Positions 17,042 through 25,904 are shown, counted from the stretch's first letter. The stretch is 64,000 nucleotides of DNA from Bifidobacterium colobi (GCF_018555455.1 NZ_JAFEJU010000001.1:372001-436000); one strand, 5' to 3'. Program-made: numbers and translations. The notes: generated by a model from the letters alone, not told the origin.

Positions 17042-18217
17042 TCACCATTCGGCTTCTGCTTGGAAACGTTCCGGACGGAACGGCGCCAGCACTTGTGCGC
17101 GCAGCCCATCCAGCAGCTCGTCGGCAAGCAGACGACCCAACGCATAGCCCACGGTGGCACCGGAGTGCGTGAACGCAATCGCCAACGTGTCACCAGTTCC
17201 GGCAACCGCGCCCACTACGGGCAGTCCGTCGCCCGGAATCGGCCGCGGCCCCACCAGCACCTGTTCCACCGTCAATGTCGGACGCCCCTTCAGGAAGCTG
17301 GCGATATGCGTCAGCGTGGCATCCAAAGCCTCTTGCGGCACGGTGCCCTCCGGTGTCACGGCTGCTTCCAGCGGGTCGGCGACGATCACCAACCGGCCCT
17401 GATCATCCGTCCTGGCGCCGGCGAACGGAGCACGCAGAATCGTGCGCGGCGGATTATCGAGCGGCGCAGTCAGCACCGTGACACCCGTGGTCGACGATCG
17501 CGGAATAGTAATCACCGGCTGAGCCAGATCGGCAGTCGCTTCACCAGCCGCCACAATCGTACGGTCAGCGCGCACCTCACTGCCATCCTTCAGGCGGGCG
17601 CCCAGCACCGCGCCGTTCTCGTCGGTCAGCAGCGCATCAACCGCACCGTGCACAATCTGAGCCCCCGCTTGCGCGGCTTCACGCTGCAATTCGCGCGCAA
17701 ACCCCGGCAAATCAACCCAGGCATCCTCAGGCACCCACAATGCGTCGCCCACAATGGTGTTCGGATCCAGCGCCGGCTCATACTGTTCGATTGCAGCCGA
17801 ATCAATCACATAGGCATCCTGCCCTTGCGATGCCAGACGCGCAGCCTCCTCGCGAATGGTCTCGCGATGCGCGTCCTGATGCGCGGGCAGTTCCTGCCGA
17901 CCATCCTTGCCTTCCCAATCCAGTCGGCCGGACTGGTGATACCACACGGGAGCCTCGCCCAGCTCCGCGTCTTTGACCTGACGTTGCGCCAATGCAAGCT
18001 TGCCGATGGTGCGCAGCGCACTGTACTCGGGAATGTTCACACCCGCGTCGTTGAGCCAGCCAAAAGTACGCACGGTGGCGCTGGCGCCCAATGCATCGGC
18101 GGCATCAGTGCCGTCGCCGCCGAGCAGGGTGACTTGGACGCCACGGCTGGCCAGACGATGCACGACTGCGGAGCCCAGAATTCCGGTACCGATAACGAGA
18201 TAGTGGGGAGAGGTCAT
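17042..18217 (-). CDS. FAD-dependent amino-acid oxidoreductase (DAO/DadA family)
   Basis: 391 residues; AAGGAA precedes the ATG. The N-terminal Rossmann motif IGTGILGSAVVHRLASRGVQV binds FAD. The middle holds a substrate domain (ALWVPEDAWVDLPGFAREL), and the C-terminal GPRPIPGDGLPVVGAV...AFTHSGATVGYALGRLLADEL closes the FAD fold. The family oxidises amines or D-amino acids to imino/keto acids. Its placement next to a racemase and a methionine transporter suggests an amino-acid substrate, possibly a D-form (inference). It is about 110 bases downstream of the racemase gene. Confidence 0.85.
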   Translation of the reverse strand: MTSPHYLVIGTGILGSAVVHRLASRGVQVTLLGGDGTDAADALGASATVRTFGWLNDAGVNIPEYSALRTIGKLALAQRQVKDAELGEAPVWYHQSGRLDWEGKDGRQELPAHQDAHRETIREEAARLASQGQDAYVIDSAAIEQYEPALDPNTIVGDALWVPEDAWVDLPGFARELQREAAQAGAQIVHGAVDALLTDENGAVLGARLKDGSEVRADRTIVAAGEATADLAQPVITIPRSSTTGVTVLTAPLDNPPRTILRAPFAGARTDDQGRLVIVADPLEAAVTPEGTVPQEALDATLTHIASFLKGRPTLTVEQVLVGPRPIPGDGLPVVGAVAGTGDTLAIAFTHSGATVGYALGRLLADELLDGLRAQVLAPFRPERFQAEAEW

Positions 18218-18330
18218 ACATATTCCTTACTTAGTGCGGGGCAACCAGTATCTGGGTGCCGGGGTCGAGGATGATTAAGGATGGTGTCTGCAGGCAACGC
18301 CGCATAGTCGCAGCAGAATCAGCGGATGGA

Positions 18331-19062
18331 TTATTGCCGAGGTTCCACGGCACCGGCCAACCAGTCGGTGAGGGTCAGCGCATCCCAGACCGGCAGTCCG
18401 GTATGCGCTTTGATGTCGTTGGAGAATGGTGGCAGATTCGTGCATTCGATGACGATGGCCCCGCAATCAGGCGCGCGGCCAAGTCCTTCATCAACCGCAC
18501 GCAATACTTCTGCGAGCGCACGATTCGAATCGTAATCGTCCTCGGTTCCTTTGATGACGGACAGAAAGTACGGCGCATGAGCCATATCCTGAACCACCAC
18601 GCGCGACCGATCGCTCTCGCCCACGCCGCTTTGCTCAAGGTGTGCGGGGGTGATGCGTTCGGCATCGATGGTGAGCAACAGTACTGATTGCTCGGGGCGC
18701 AGCAGTCGCAGCACCACCGGAATCTGAATCAGGCTGGACATGGCGATCGGAATATCGGTTCTGGAGGCGACTTCCTGCTGATAGTGCGCCAGCAATCCGC
18801 AGGAGGTGGCCGCGATGCGTACGCCTTGACCGGCCATGGTGTTGATGGCTTGGGCGAAACCGTCGGCCACCTTTTCGCTGCGCGGCCGGAACATGTCTTT
18901 GGGCCCCACGCCGGTGACCACCTGATATTGCACCGGATAGTCAAACGATCGAGCATTGCCGATGTCGCCCACCGGACGTGGAATATCGGAGTCCAGAATG
19001 GCGACCCCGGTTTCCACGCCGTAGAATGGGCGGCCGCGTTTCACGACGTTACTTGAGCTCAT
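18331..19062 (-). CDS. Aspartate/glutamate/hydantoin racemase-family protein
   Basis: About 243 residues from the ATG at 19062, which overlaps the metQ 3' end by 14 bases, so translation is probably coupled. Two conserved cysteine motifs, ATSCGLLAHYQ and VIECTNLPPF, are those of cofactor-independent Asp/Glu-type racemases. GVAILDSDIPRPVGDIGN is the family-like N-terminus. Substrate is not evident; relatives act on amino acids, hydantoins or maleate. Confidence 0.8.
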   Translation of the reverse strand: MSSSNVVKRGRPFYGVETGVAILDSDIPRPVGDIGNARSFDYPVQYQVVTGVGPKDMFRPRSEKVADGFAQAINTMAGQGVRIAATSCGLLAHYQQEVASRTDIPIAMSSLIQIPVVLRLLRPEQSVLLLTIDAERITPAHLEQSGVGESDRSRVVVQDMAHAPYFLSVIKGTEDDYDSNRALAEVLRAVDEGLGRAPDCGAIVIECTNLPPFSNDIKAHTGLPVWDALTLTDWLAGAVEPRQ

Positions 19063-19894
19063 CGGGCACGAACCAGTATCCGGTGGTGTTGTTCTTGGCG
19101 AGATACTTCTGGAAGTCGCTGGACTTGTAGGCGGCCTCCACATCCTTGGCCCACTGCTTGTTGGCCTCATCCTTGCGGGTCACGGCAACGATCTCATATT
19201 CGGGCTTCAGGGTCTCCTGGGCGAGCTCCAGTTTCGGGTCGAGCTTGGCGCTGTACGACCAGCTGCCGGTGACCACCGCGTAATCCACATCGTCGAGCAC
19301 GCGCGGAATCTGGCCGTTGTCCAGCGTCTTCAGGTTGAGGTTCTTCGGATTGGATTCCACATCGTTAATGGAACCGAGCGCGGAATCGGCATTGGTTTTC
19401 AGCGTGATCCAACCGAGCTTTTCCAGCAGGCGCAGCGCTCGGGCGAGGTTGGAGGGATCCTGGGAGACGGCGATGGTCGCACCATCCTTGATTTCCTTGA
19501 CGCTCTTATGATTCGTGGAGTAGAGGCCCGCCGGCACGGACGGGATCGGAATCAGCGAGGCCAGCTGGCCGCCCTTCTTCTCGTTGTAGGCATCCATGTA
19601 TGCGGTGTGCTGGTCCACGTTCAGATCGGTGCTGCCTTCGTTCAGGGAATCATTGGCCTGCTGGGCGTCGCTGAACGTGGTGACCTTGATGGTATAGCCT
19701 TCTTTCTCCAGAATCGGAGCCACACCCTTCTTGAACAGTTCGCTGTAGGGGCCCGGTGAGGCTGCCAAACGGATGGTCTTCTCATCATGCTCCTGGGCAT
19801 TGGCGCTGCCGCATGCGCCCACGCCGGCAATCAGTCCGGCGGAAAGGGCAAGCGCGATCACCGCGCGAACGGTTTTACGAATCGTGGATGTCAT
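19049..19894 (-). CDS. metQ: Methionine ABC transporter substrate-binding lipoprotein
   Basis: 281 residues; AAGGAAA precedes the ATG. A lipoprotein signal peptide ends in the lipobox GVGAC, so Cys28 would be lipidated. The body fits the NlpA/MetQ family (GPYSELFKKGVAPILEKEGY, STDLNVDQHTAYMDAYN, ISVSQDPSNLARALRLLEKLGWI-like). It captures methionine outside the membrane for MetNI, whose genes are read divergently about 350 bases away. Confidence 0.92.
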   Translation of the reverse strand: MTSTIRKTVRAVIALALSAGLIAGVGACGSANAQEHDEKTIRLAASPGPYSELFKKGVAPILEKEGYTIKVTTFSDAQQANDSLNEGSTDLNVDQHTAYMDAYNEKKGGQLASLIPIPSVPAGLYSTNHKSVKEIKDGATIAVSQDPSNLARALRLLEKLGWITLKTNADSALGSINDVESNPKNLNLKTLDNGQIPRVLDDVDYAVVTGSWSYSAKLDPKLELAQETLKPEYEIVAVTRKDEANKQWAKDVEAAYKSSDFQKYLAKNNTTGYWFVPDELK

Positions 19895-20246
19895 ACGGGT
19901 GTTTCCTTCTCTTGTTGCTTGAAGCGTTCATCACACAGAACGGCTCTCATGGCAAACCTCGCCGTCTCTGATTGTGTTCGATGCTAGCGTGGCGCGACCA
20001 GGCAACACAGGCGTGGCTTATATCGGAAACCTATAGCCGGCTACCAAGCTGTTGGCCTTGCGCGGTTCTTGCAGTCGTTCAAACTTCTACGTATATGAAC
20101 GCGGTGTTTTATCGAGTACCAGCCCCATATGCTCGTATCATTCGCGGATGCTTATGCTTGGCTGCCGCATGCGCCGTATGCAGCAGCGCATAGGCATCCG
20201 AACTATCTCAGCCAACCCGGCCAACCCGATGAGAAACGAGGCTCCT
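19895..20246. promoter_or_regulatory. metQ/metN divergent promoter region
   Basis: The 352-base gap must drive metQ leftward and metNI rightward. I see no SAM-riboswitch-like structure. GGCATCCGAACTATCTCA at 20193-20210 recurs with one change upstream of the first ilvC (49992-50009). GAGG precedes metN. Nothing else is recognisable. Confidence 0.4.
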
Positions 20247-21284
20247 ATGAGTACGGCAGTCACCTTCGACCATGTGTCTAAAACGTATGGGCGAGGTGAC
20301 TCCGCGTTCCAGGCGCTTGACAATATTTCCCTTGAGATTCCTCAGGGTTCGTTCTATGGCATCATCGGCTCTTCCGGCGCCGGCAAAAGCACGCTCGTGC
20401 GTACGGTGAATGGTTTGGTCAAGCCTTCTTCCGGCAGCGTGGATGTGCTGGGGCGCAATCCGGCTGCGCTGTCCAAGCATGAACTTGCAGGACTCAGGCA
20501 TGAAGTCGGCATGATTTTCCAGCATTACAATCTGCTGCAATCCAAAACCGTGGCGCAGAATGTCGCCATTCCGCTGATTTTGGCGGGCGTACCGAAGTCC
20601 GAAATCGCCCCGCGCGTGGCACAGACCTTGGAATTGGTGGGACTTGGGGACCGTGCGGATTCGTATCCGGCGAAGATGTCTGGCGGCCAGTGCCAGCGCG
20701 TCGGCATCGCCCGCGCACTGGTGACCAATCCGAAGATTCTGCTGTCCGATGAGGCGACCAGCGCACTGGATCCAATCACCACGCGTCAGATTCTTGATCT
20801 GCTCAACGATATTCACCGGGAAACCGGTATTACCGTGCTGTTGATTACGCATCAGATGAGCGTTATCGCCCGCGCCTGCGAGCATGTTGCGGTCATGGCG
20901 CATGGCCATGTGGTTGAGCAGGGTCGGGTCGCCGACGTGTTCACCCGACCGGAGCATGCGTTGACCAAGCAGTTTGTGGAGACGGTGATTCCTCGGGCAT
21001 TGCCTACGGATCTGACCAAGCGCATCGAGTCCGGTAAGGAAGGCGCTGTGGTCAAGGTGAGCTATCAGGGCGATGCCGGCCGGCATGTGCTCGCCGATCT
21101 TGAAACCGCCACAGGCGCGCATGGGCTCTCGCTACTGTACGCGCACGAAAATCTACTGCATGATGTGACGCTTGGCCAGCTGGTAGTCGGCTTGGACGGC
21201 GTGAATGGCGACGGCAACGATCTGGCTTCCCGCCTGCAGGCTTTGCGCAACGAACACTACACGATTGAGGTGCTTCATGACTGA
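20247..21284 (+). CDS. metN: Methionine ABC transporter ATP-binding protein
   Basis: About 345 residues. I chose the ATG at 20247 (MSTAVTFDHVSKTYG), preceded by GAGG; the open frame extends upstream without conserved sequence. Walker A GSSGAGKSTLVRTVNGL, signature MSGGQCQRVGIARAL, Walker B ILLSDEATSALDP. A C-terminal NIL-like regulatory domain (about residue 270 on) senses methionine in this family. It overlaps metI by eight bases. Confidence 0.95.
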   Translation: MSTAVTFDHVSKTYGRGDSAFQALDNISLEIPQGSFYGIIGSSGAGKSTLVRTVNGLVKPSSGSVDVLGRNPAALSKHELAGLRHEVGMIFQHYNLLQSKTVAQNVAIPLILAGVPKSEIAPRVAQTLELVGLGDRADSYPAKMSGGQCQRVGIARALVTNPKILLSDEATSALDPITTRQILDLLNDIHRETGITVLLITHQMSVIARACEHVAVMAHGHVVEQGRVADVFTRPEHALTKQFVETVIPRALPTDLTKRIESGKEGAVVKVSYQGDAGRHVLADLETATGAHGLSLLYAHENLLHDVTLGQLVVGLDGVNGDGNDLASRLQALRNEHYTIEVLHD

Positions 21285-21960
21285 TTTCTTGGATTCCACG
21301 GTTACTTTCAGCCAGTATGCGCAGGCGTTCCAAGACACCGTATACATGGTGGGCATCGCCCTGTTCCTCGGCTCGCTGATCGGCATTCCCGTCGGTGTGG
21401 CACTGGCGATTACGCGTCAAGGCGGTCTGCTGGAAAACCGTGTGGTGTATCTGGTGCTGAACACGTTGGTGAACATCATCCGATCATTGCCGTTCATCAT
21501 TCTTATGGTGGCCATCATGCCGTTCACGCGCGTGGTGGCCGGCACTTCGATTGGTACGAATGCCGCGCTGGTGCCATTGACCGTGTATGTGGCACCATAT
21601 ATTGGCCGTCTGATTGAAAGCGCGATCCTGGAGGTTGACCCCGGCATCTATGAGGCAGCCGAAGCAATGGGAGCCGGCACGTTTCAAACCATTCGCCTGT
21701 TCATCTTGCCGGAGGCCAAGGGGTCGATTGTGCTGGCTCTGACCACCGCATGCATTGGTCTGATTGGTGCCACCGCCATGGCTGGCACGATTGGCGGCGG
21801 CGGCATCGGTGATCTTGCCATCAGTTACGGTTATCAGCAGTTCGATACGATCGTCATCCTGATTACCGTGGTGATTCTGATTGTGGTGGTGCAGGCGGTC
21901 CAATCGTTCGGCAACTGGTATGCGCGCAAATCCCGCCATACCGCTACGGACGCGCAGTAG
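21277..21960 (+). CDS. metI: Methionine ABC transporter permease
   Basis: 227 residues from the ATG at 21277, preceded by TGAGG and overlapping the metN stop. It has five to six hydrophobic segments and the permease coupling motif EAAEAMGAGTFQTIRLFILPEA. C-terminal GTIGGGGIGDLAISYGYQQFD is typical of MetI. It completes the MetNIQ importer. Confidence 0.95.
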   Translation: MTDFLDSTVTFSQYAQAFQDTVYMVGIALFLGSLIGIPVGVALAITRQGGLLENRVVYLVLNTLVNIIRSLPFIILMVAIMPFTRVVAGTSIGTNAALVPLTVYVAPYIGRLIESAILEVDPGIYEAAEAMGAGTFQTIRLFILPEAKGSIVLALTTACIGLIGATAMAGTIGGGGIGDLAISYGYQQFDTIVILITVVILIVVVQAVQSFGNWYARKSRHTATDAQ

Positions 21961-21988
21961 ACCATAGCCAGTTCACACGCTCCCCCTG

Positions 21989-22558
21989 CTACGCCACGAA
22001 GGACGCAATGGAGGGAATCACACCGACGGCAATGAACGCCGGCAGAAAACACAGGCCCATCGGCAGCAGGAGTTGCACGGACAGGTGTGCGCCCTCCTGT
22101 TCAATGGCGGCACGCTCGTCACTGTCCATTTGCTCCAATGCTGCTTCAAGACGGGCACTCGGCGCATCACCGTGCAGCCACGATGGTTCCAACGCTGCAC
22201 GGAACACCGGCATGAACCCCGTCTGCTGACGTTCGCCCACATGCCATGCATCAGTCCAGGTCACGCCGCGTTTCAGCATGCCGCCGACTTGTTCCAATGC
22301 CGCACCGCTGTTCCCGCCTACCGCATGCCCTACGGCCTCGCATGCGTCGGGGATAGACGAACCCTGTTCAATCGCCACCCTCAGCAACCGTAGTATCAGC
22401 ATGGCGTGCAGCGCATCATCAGGAGGGCTCGCAGCAGTCATGTGGTCATCGTTCAGAGGCGGCAAACGATAACGAATATCGCATGGCTGCGTCTGCAACC
22501 ACAGTGCCATGGCACAACCGATTGCACCCAGCCAAACCCAGAACATCGGCGCCATCAT
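21989..22558 (-). CDS. tadC: Tad secretion membrane protein TadC (T2SSF family)
   Basis: About 189 residues from ATG 22558, whose ATGA overlaps the tadB stop. Earlier in-frame starts would run deep into tadB. An N-terminal membrane helix (FWVWLGAIGCAMALWL), the T2SSF-like cytoplasmic segment (ILRLLRVAIEQGSSIPDACEAVGHAVGG...) and two C-terminal helices (LLLPMGLCFLPAFIAVGVIPSIASF). It would form the inner-membrane platform with TadB. Last gene of the 5' tad block. Confidence 0.8.
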   Translation of the reverse strand: MMAPMFWVWLGAIGCAMALWLQTQPCDIRYRLPPLNDDHMTAASPPDDALHAMLILRLLRVAIEQGSSIPDACEAVGHAVGGNSGAALEQVGGMLKRGVTWTDAWHVGERQQTGFMPVFRAALEPSWLHGDAPSARLEAALEQMDSDERAAIEQEGAHLSVQLLLPMGLCFLPAFIAVGVIPSIASFVA

Positions 22559-23208
22559 CGACCTTTCAATAATGCTCGAGTCCATGCTAATCCAGCCACA
22601 TAGCCGCATCCGCCCAGAGCAAGGCAGACCCATCCGCGGGCCGAGCCGAGCAAGAATCGCAGTGGATAGCCGCCCATCAACTCGCCGAGCAGTATGGTGC
22701 CAACAGGCAGTACACTCAGCAATCCAACAGTGGCTTTCGGCATGGCGAGCGCTTGCGCGCGGGCATGCTGCAGCAGACGCAGTTGTCGGTAGGAAGCCAG
22801 CACCACTTCCAAGCATGGCGATATTCGGCATCCCAGCCGTTCGCTGAGTTGTACCGCAGCGTATGCGCCATGCGCGGCACGAGAAACCTGTTGAGTGGTC
22901 TCGTCAGGCAGCCGGATTCGTTGAAGCACCGTATCCAGGCGTGGTCGGGTGAGTTTTCTGGTGGCGAAGCGGCTGCCATACAACTCTTCATAGGCTTCAA
23001 CCAGCGTGCCTCCGGCATTCATACGCGCAATAACCGCAGTGAGCGACTGGGCTATGCCGATACGCCGATGCGGCATAGCAGTATTCTCTTCGTGCTGGGA
23101 ATGATGCTCACGTAGAGCGCCGGATGAGCCATGCCGAGCATCCATAAACCCATGCCACGGCCATATCAGCACTGCGAGCGCCACCATTACGGCGCACCAC
23201 CATTGCAT
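22555..23208 (-). CDS. tadB: Tad secretion membrane protein TadB (T2SSF family)
   Basis: About 217 residues from the ATG at 23208, preceded by a strong AAGGAGGT. An N-terminal helix (WWCAVMVALAVLIWPW), a cytoplasmic T2SSF-like domain (LTAVIARMNAGGTLVEAYEELYG ... AAHGAYAAVQLSERLGC) and C-terminal helices (AMPKATVGLLSVLPVGTILLGELMGG). It pairs with TadC under the TadA ATPase. Confidence 0.82.
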   Translation of the reverse strand: MQWWCAVMVALAVLIWPWHGFMDARHGSSGALREHHSQHEENTAMPHRRIGIAQSLTAVIARMNAGGTLVEAYEELYGSRFATRKLTRPRLDTVLQRIRLPDETTQQVSRAAHGAYAAVQLSERLGCRISPCLEVVLASYRQLRLLQHARAQALAMPKATVGLLSVLPVGTILLGELMGGYPLRFLLGSARGWVCLALGGCGYVAGLAWTRALLKGR

Positions 23209-23275
23209 GCTATTGCACCTCCTTAGGTTGTCGTCATGCCGATGCATGAGCATCTTGTGCAATCGTCAGTTCGAG

Positions 23276-24397
23276 TCAGAAAAATGCCGGTTCCTCCAAT
23301 TCCACCCATTGCTCTGGCGGAGGGGACCATTCTCCTTCCACAGCACTCCACATCCTCCGGAATCGAGGCCAATCCGGCGAATACCATGGGTCGCCCCATC
23401 CGGGCCAGCGCGCCAACGGCACCCCTGTCAACTCACCTCCGGCGGCTCCCAGCACACCGATCTGCGTAATATACCGACGCCCATACACCCTTTCCACATG
23501 AAGCACCACATCGAATGCATCACAAGCAAGCATGGTCATGGCCGCCGGCGTGATGTTCGCCAGCAGTCCCAGTGAAATCAGCCGTGAAGGCACACGTTCC
23601 ACATTGTCGGCGTGCACCGTGGTCATGCCTCCGTTGTGCCCGGAATTGAATGCTCTCAACAAGTCCACGATCTCTTCGCCACGACATTCGCCAAGCACAA
23701 TGCGATCGGGACGCATACGCAACGTCGCTTTGACCAGATCGGTCAAGCTCACCGCCCCGGCACCCTCCACATTCGCTTCACGAGCGATCAGCGATACGCA
23801 ATTGGCGTGGCCTACATCACCGAGCTCGCGAACTTCCTCCACGGTGATGATGCGCTCATCTGCGGCACATTCCGCAAGCATCGCTTTGACAAGCGTGGTT
23901 TTGCCTGAACCGGTGCCTCCGGTAATCAGCACCGACGCTCCACGATGCACGAATCCACGCAACAGCTGCAACCACCCCCAAGGGAACATGGTATTGTCCG
24001 CCAAACGCTGCAACGTCAGCAGTTCTTTACTGGGGAATCGTATGGAAATCGCGGCACCCTGCGGAACCAGCGGCGCGATAACCGCATGCACGCGGATGCC
24101 GTCCACGCTGGAGGCGTCTGCAATAGGGCAGGCGTTGTCGAGTCGACTGCCGAGCTGCGCGCAGAGTTGCACCGCGTATTCCCGAACAATCTGCGGCGAT
24201 GAGAAAGGCGCCGACAAGTGGTGTTCGCTCATGCCTGTTCCACGATCAACCCAGACGCGTCCATCGCAGGTCACCGCCACGTCGGTCACGGTTGGATCGT
24301 GAGCCAGTTCCGTTAACAATCCGAACGATACCGACGAATCCACAGTGCGTAGCTGATCAGCCACCGACACATTATTGGTTTTCTTCCTAGGCATCAT
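23276..24397 (-). CDS. tadA: Tad pilus assembly ATPase TadA/CpaF
   Basis: About 373 residues from ATG 24397 (a second at 24394), preceded by AAGGAGGG and overlapping the CpaE-like gene by 11 bases. N-terminal domain with TDVAVTCDGRVWVDRGTGM; Walker A ITGGTGSGKTTLVKAML; Asp box IITVEEVRELG; Walker B RPDRIVLGECRGEEIVDLLRAFNSGHNGGMTTVHAD. This is the secretion ATPase that powers Flp pilus assembly. Order cpaE-tadA-tadB-tadC matches actinobacterial loci of the Rv3660c-Rv3657c type. Confidence 0.93.
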   Translation of the reverse strand: MMPRKKTNNVSVADQLRTVDSSVSFGLLTELAHDPTVTDVAVTCDGRVWVDRGTGMSEHHLSAPFSSPQIVREYAVQLCAQLGSRLDNACPIADASSVDGIRVHAVIAPLVPQGAAISIRFPSKELLTLQRLADNTMFPWGWLQLLRGFVHRGASVLITGGTGSGKTTLVKAMLAECAADERIITVEEVRELGDVGHANCVSLIAREANVEGAGAVSLTDLVKATLRMRPDRIVLGECRGEEIVDLLRAFNSGHNGGMTTVHADNVERVPSRLISLGLLANITPAAMTMLACDAFDVVLHVERVYGRRYITQIGVLGAAGGELTGVPLARWPGWGDPWYSPDWPRFRRMWSAVEGEWSPPPEQWVELEEPAFF

Positions 24398-25568
24398 CGC
24401 CCTCCTTGGATTGGCAAATCGTATGTTCCACGGCATCGGCAAGCAGTGTCATCGCTTTGCGACAGTTCTTTGGCACCGTACGGATGCCTAAGCCTTCGAG
24501 CACATCGCCGCACAGACTGGTATTGGGCTTGAGCGGGCCGAGCATCTCGCAGGCGAGATACGCTTCGGCTTCCGCAATGCTCACTTCGCCTCGGCCGCGC
24601 GGCGCACCTCGCGGCGCAATCCCTATGAGGCGCGGCTCCGAGCAGTGCCATGCGGCTAATGCGGCGCGATGGGTTCGTGCCCGAGCCAAACCAACCACGG
24701 AGAGTTCCACGCCCATAATGTGCATGCCCTGCTGCACATCCGGCAATGATTCCACCAGTGCGCCTTGCCCGGCATCCACAACCACCACATCATTCGCCTG
24801 CCCAAGCGCCCGAATCACGGCTTGTATCTCCCACCATTCCGGTTGCCGATCCAGCCATGGATTGCAGGGCAGCACACGAACACCCTCCCAGTCGATCAGC
24901 TCATCATTAAGTGCCGCGCCTTCGATATTCCCTAACGGAGCATCCACCTGATTGAAGCGCAGTCCTGGTTCACGCTCCATGCCGAGCAACAGATCCAAGC
25001 AACCTGATGCGAAATCCGCGTCAATCAACGCGCACCGATGCCCTCGTTGGGCCAGCATCCATGCCAGCATGGCAGCCGTGGTGCTCAATCCCATGCCGCT
25101 GTGGCTGGACGTGAGCGTGACGATATTATGCAATGCCACGTCGGTAAGCACAGCATGGTCCGGTGCTGTTTTGGAACGCTGCCGCTTAGTGGCCCCTCGC
25201 GTCTGAGCCGGGCGCGAGGGCGGTGAGTAGTACCGCAATCTCGGCTCGGTACGCGCAATACTGTGCGATTCTTGACTGGCTTTTGATTGCGACGGTGAAG
25301 ATTGCTGCTGTGCTTGCCGCACTAATGGTGCTGACTGTGGCGGCTGTGCCACCGACAGGACCGAGGTAGTCGCTGAAGGTTTCGCAGCGGACCGAACGGT
25401 GCGACGAGCCTTAGGCTTGACGGCTGTCGGTGGACGCAGCACTGCGGTAGTGCCGGTTCCGGTTCCCGTTGGCAACGGAACCGGACCCACACTTGGAGAG
25501 ATGGCCGGCGGCAAGGCGACGCATGCCGCTCGCGATGATAGTGAAGTGCTCATAGCTCGATTGAACAT
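24387..25568 (-). CDS. CpaE-like Tad localisation ATPase
   Basis: About 393 residues. Possible starts are TTG 25589, ATG 25568 and ATG 25553; none has a strong binding site and I list 25568. The first ~160 residues are Pro/Thr/Ser/Gln-rich. Then comes a MinD/ParA-like domain: TSSHSGMGLSTTAAMLAWMLA, ALIDADFASGCLDLLLGME, VVVVDAGQGALVESLP. The P-loop is degenerate: the deviant Walker A lysine pair is missing. Relatives place the tad machinery in the cell. First gene of the 5' tad block. Confidence 0.8.
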   Translation of the reverse strand: MFNRAMSTSLSSRAACVALPPAISPSVGPVPLPTGTGTGTTAVLRPPTAVKPKARRTVRSAAKPSATTSVLSVAQPPQSAPLVRQAQQQSSPSQSKASQESHSIARTEPRLRYYSPPSRPAQTRGATKRQRSKTAPDHAVLTDVALHNIVTLTSSHSGMGLSTTAAMLAWMLAQRGHRCALIDADFASGCLDLLLGMEREPGLRFNQVDAPLGNIEGAALNDELIDWEGVRVLPCNPWLDRQPEWWEIQAVIRALGQANDVVVVDAGQGALVESLPDVQQGMHIMGVELSVVGLARARTHRAALAAWHCSEPRLIGIAPRGAPRGRGEVSIAEAEAYLACEMLGPLKPNTSLCGDVLEGLGIRTVPKNCRKAMTLLADAVEHTICQSKEGDDA

Positions 25569-25601
25569 GGGCGGCTCATCGATGAGCAACCGAAATCGAC
25601 C

Positions 25602-25665
25602 TATGTGGTTCTAGCTTGCCAAGTTATCCACACTCCGGTGTGTCGTCCACAACAATTGTGGATAA
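25602..25665. promoter_or_regulatory. Composite TTATCCACA element, copy B (upstream of the CpaE-like gene)
   Basis: This is nearly identical to copy A at 16649-16712: TATGTGGTTCTAGCTTGCC, TTATCCACA (25624-25632), an internal TCCACAAC, and TGTGGATAA (25657-25665), again spaced 33 bases start to start. Orientation relative to the tad genes is the same as for copy A. A further TTATCCACA lies at 25824-25832. Confidence 0.7.
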
Positions 25666-25765
25666 CCGACTGATTGCGGCATAGTACGGACGGATTTCCG
25701 CAGCGCCCCGGTCATCGCCGCGGGATCTCGCACAAATGTGCACATCCATCTGCCCTGAAATACAC

Positions 25766-25843
25766 AAAAGCCGAGCTTATGGCACAACATGTTCCACAGA
25801 ATGTTTCACACTCTGTTTCACAGTTATCCACAAGCCCGGCTTT
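25766..25843 (-). terminator. Long-loop terminator-like dyad downstream of dedA
   Basis: AAAGCCGAGCTT pairs with AAGCCCGGCTTT (one mismatch) across about 54 bases, with four T on the - strand after the stem. The loop holds GTTCCACA, TGTTTCACA, TGTTTCACAG and TTATCCACA in series. It may be a terminator or a binding-site array. Confidence 0.45.
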
Positions 25844-25904
25844 GCTACCAAGCGTACAGTGCTGAGTACAACACCGAGCACATCACCCGGTGCAACGCAG
25901 CTGC

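Noticed and set aside
19895-20246. SAM riboswitch upstream of metQ or metN
   Set aside because: No multi-helix core or terminator/antiterminator pair seen in either direction.
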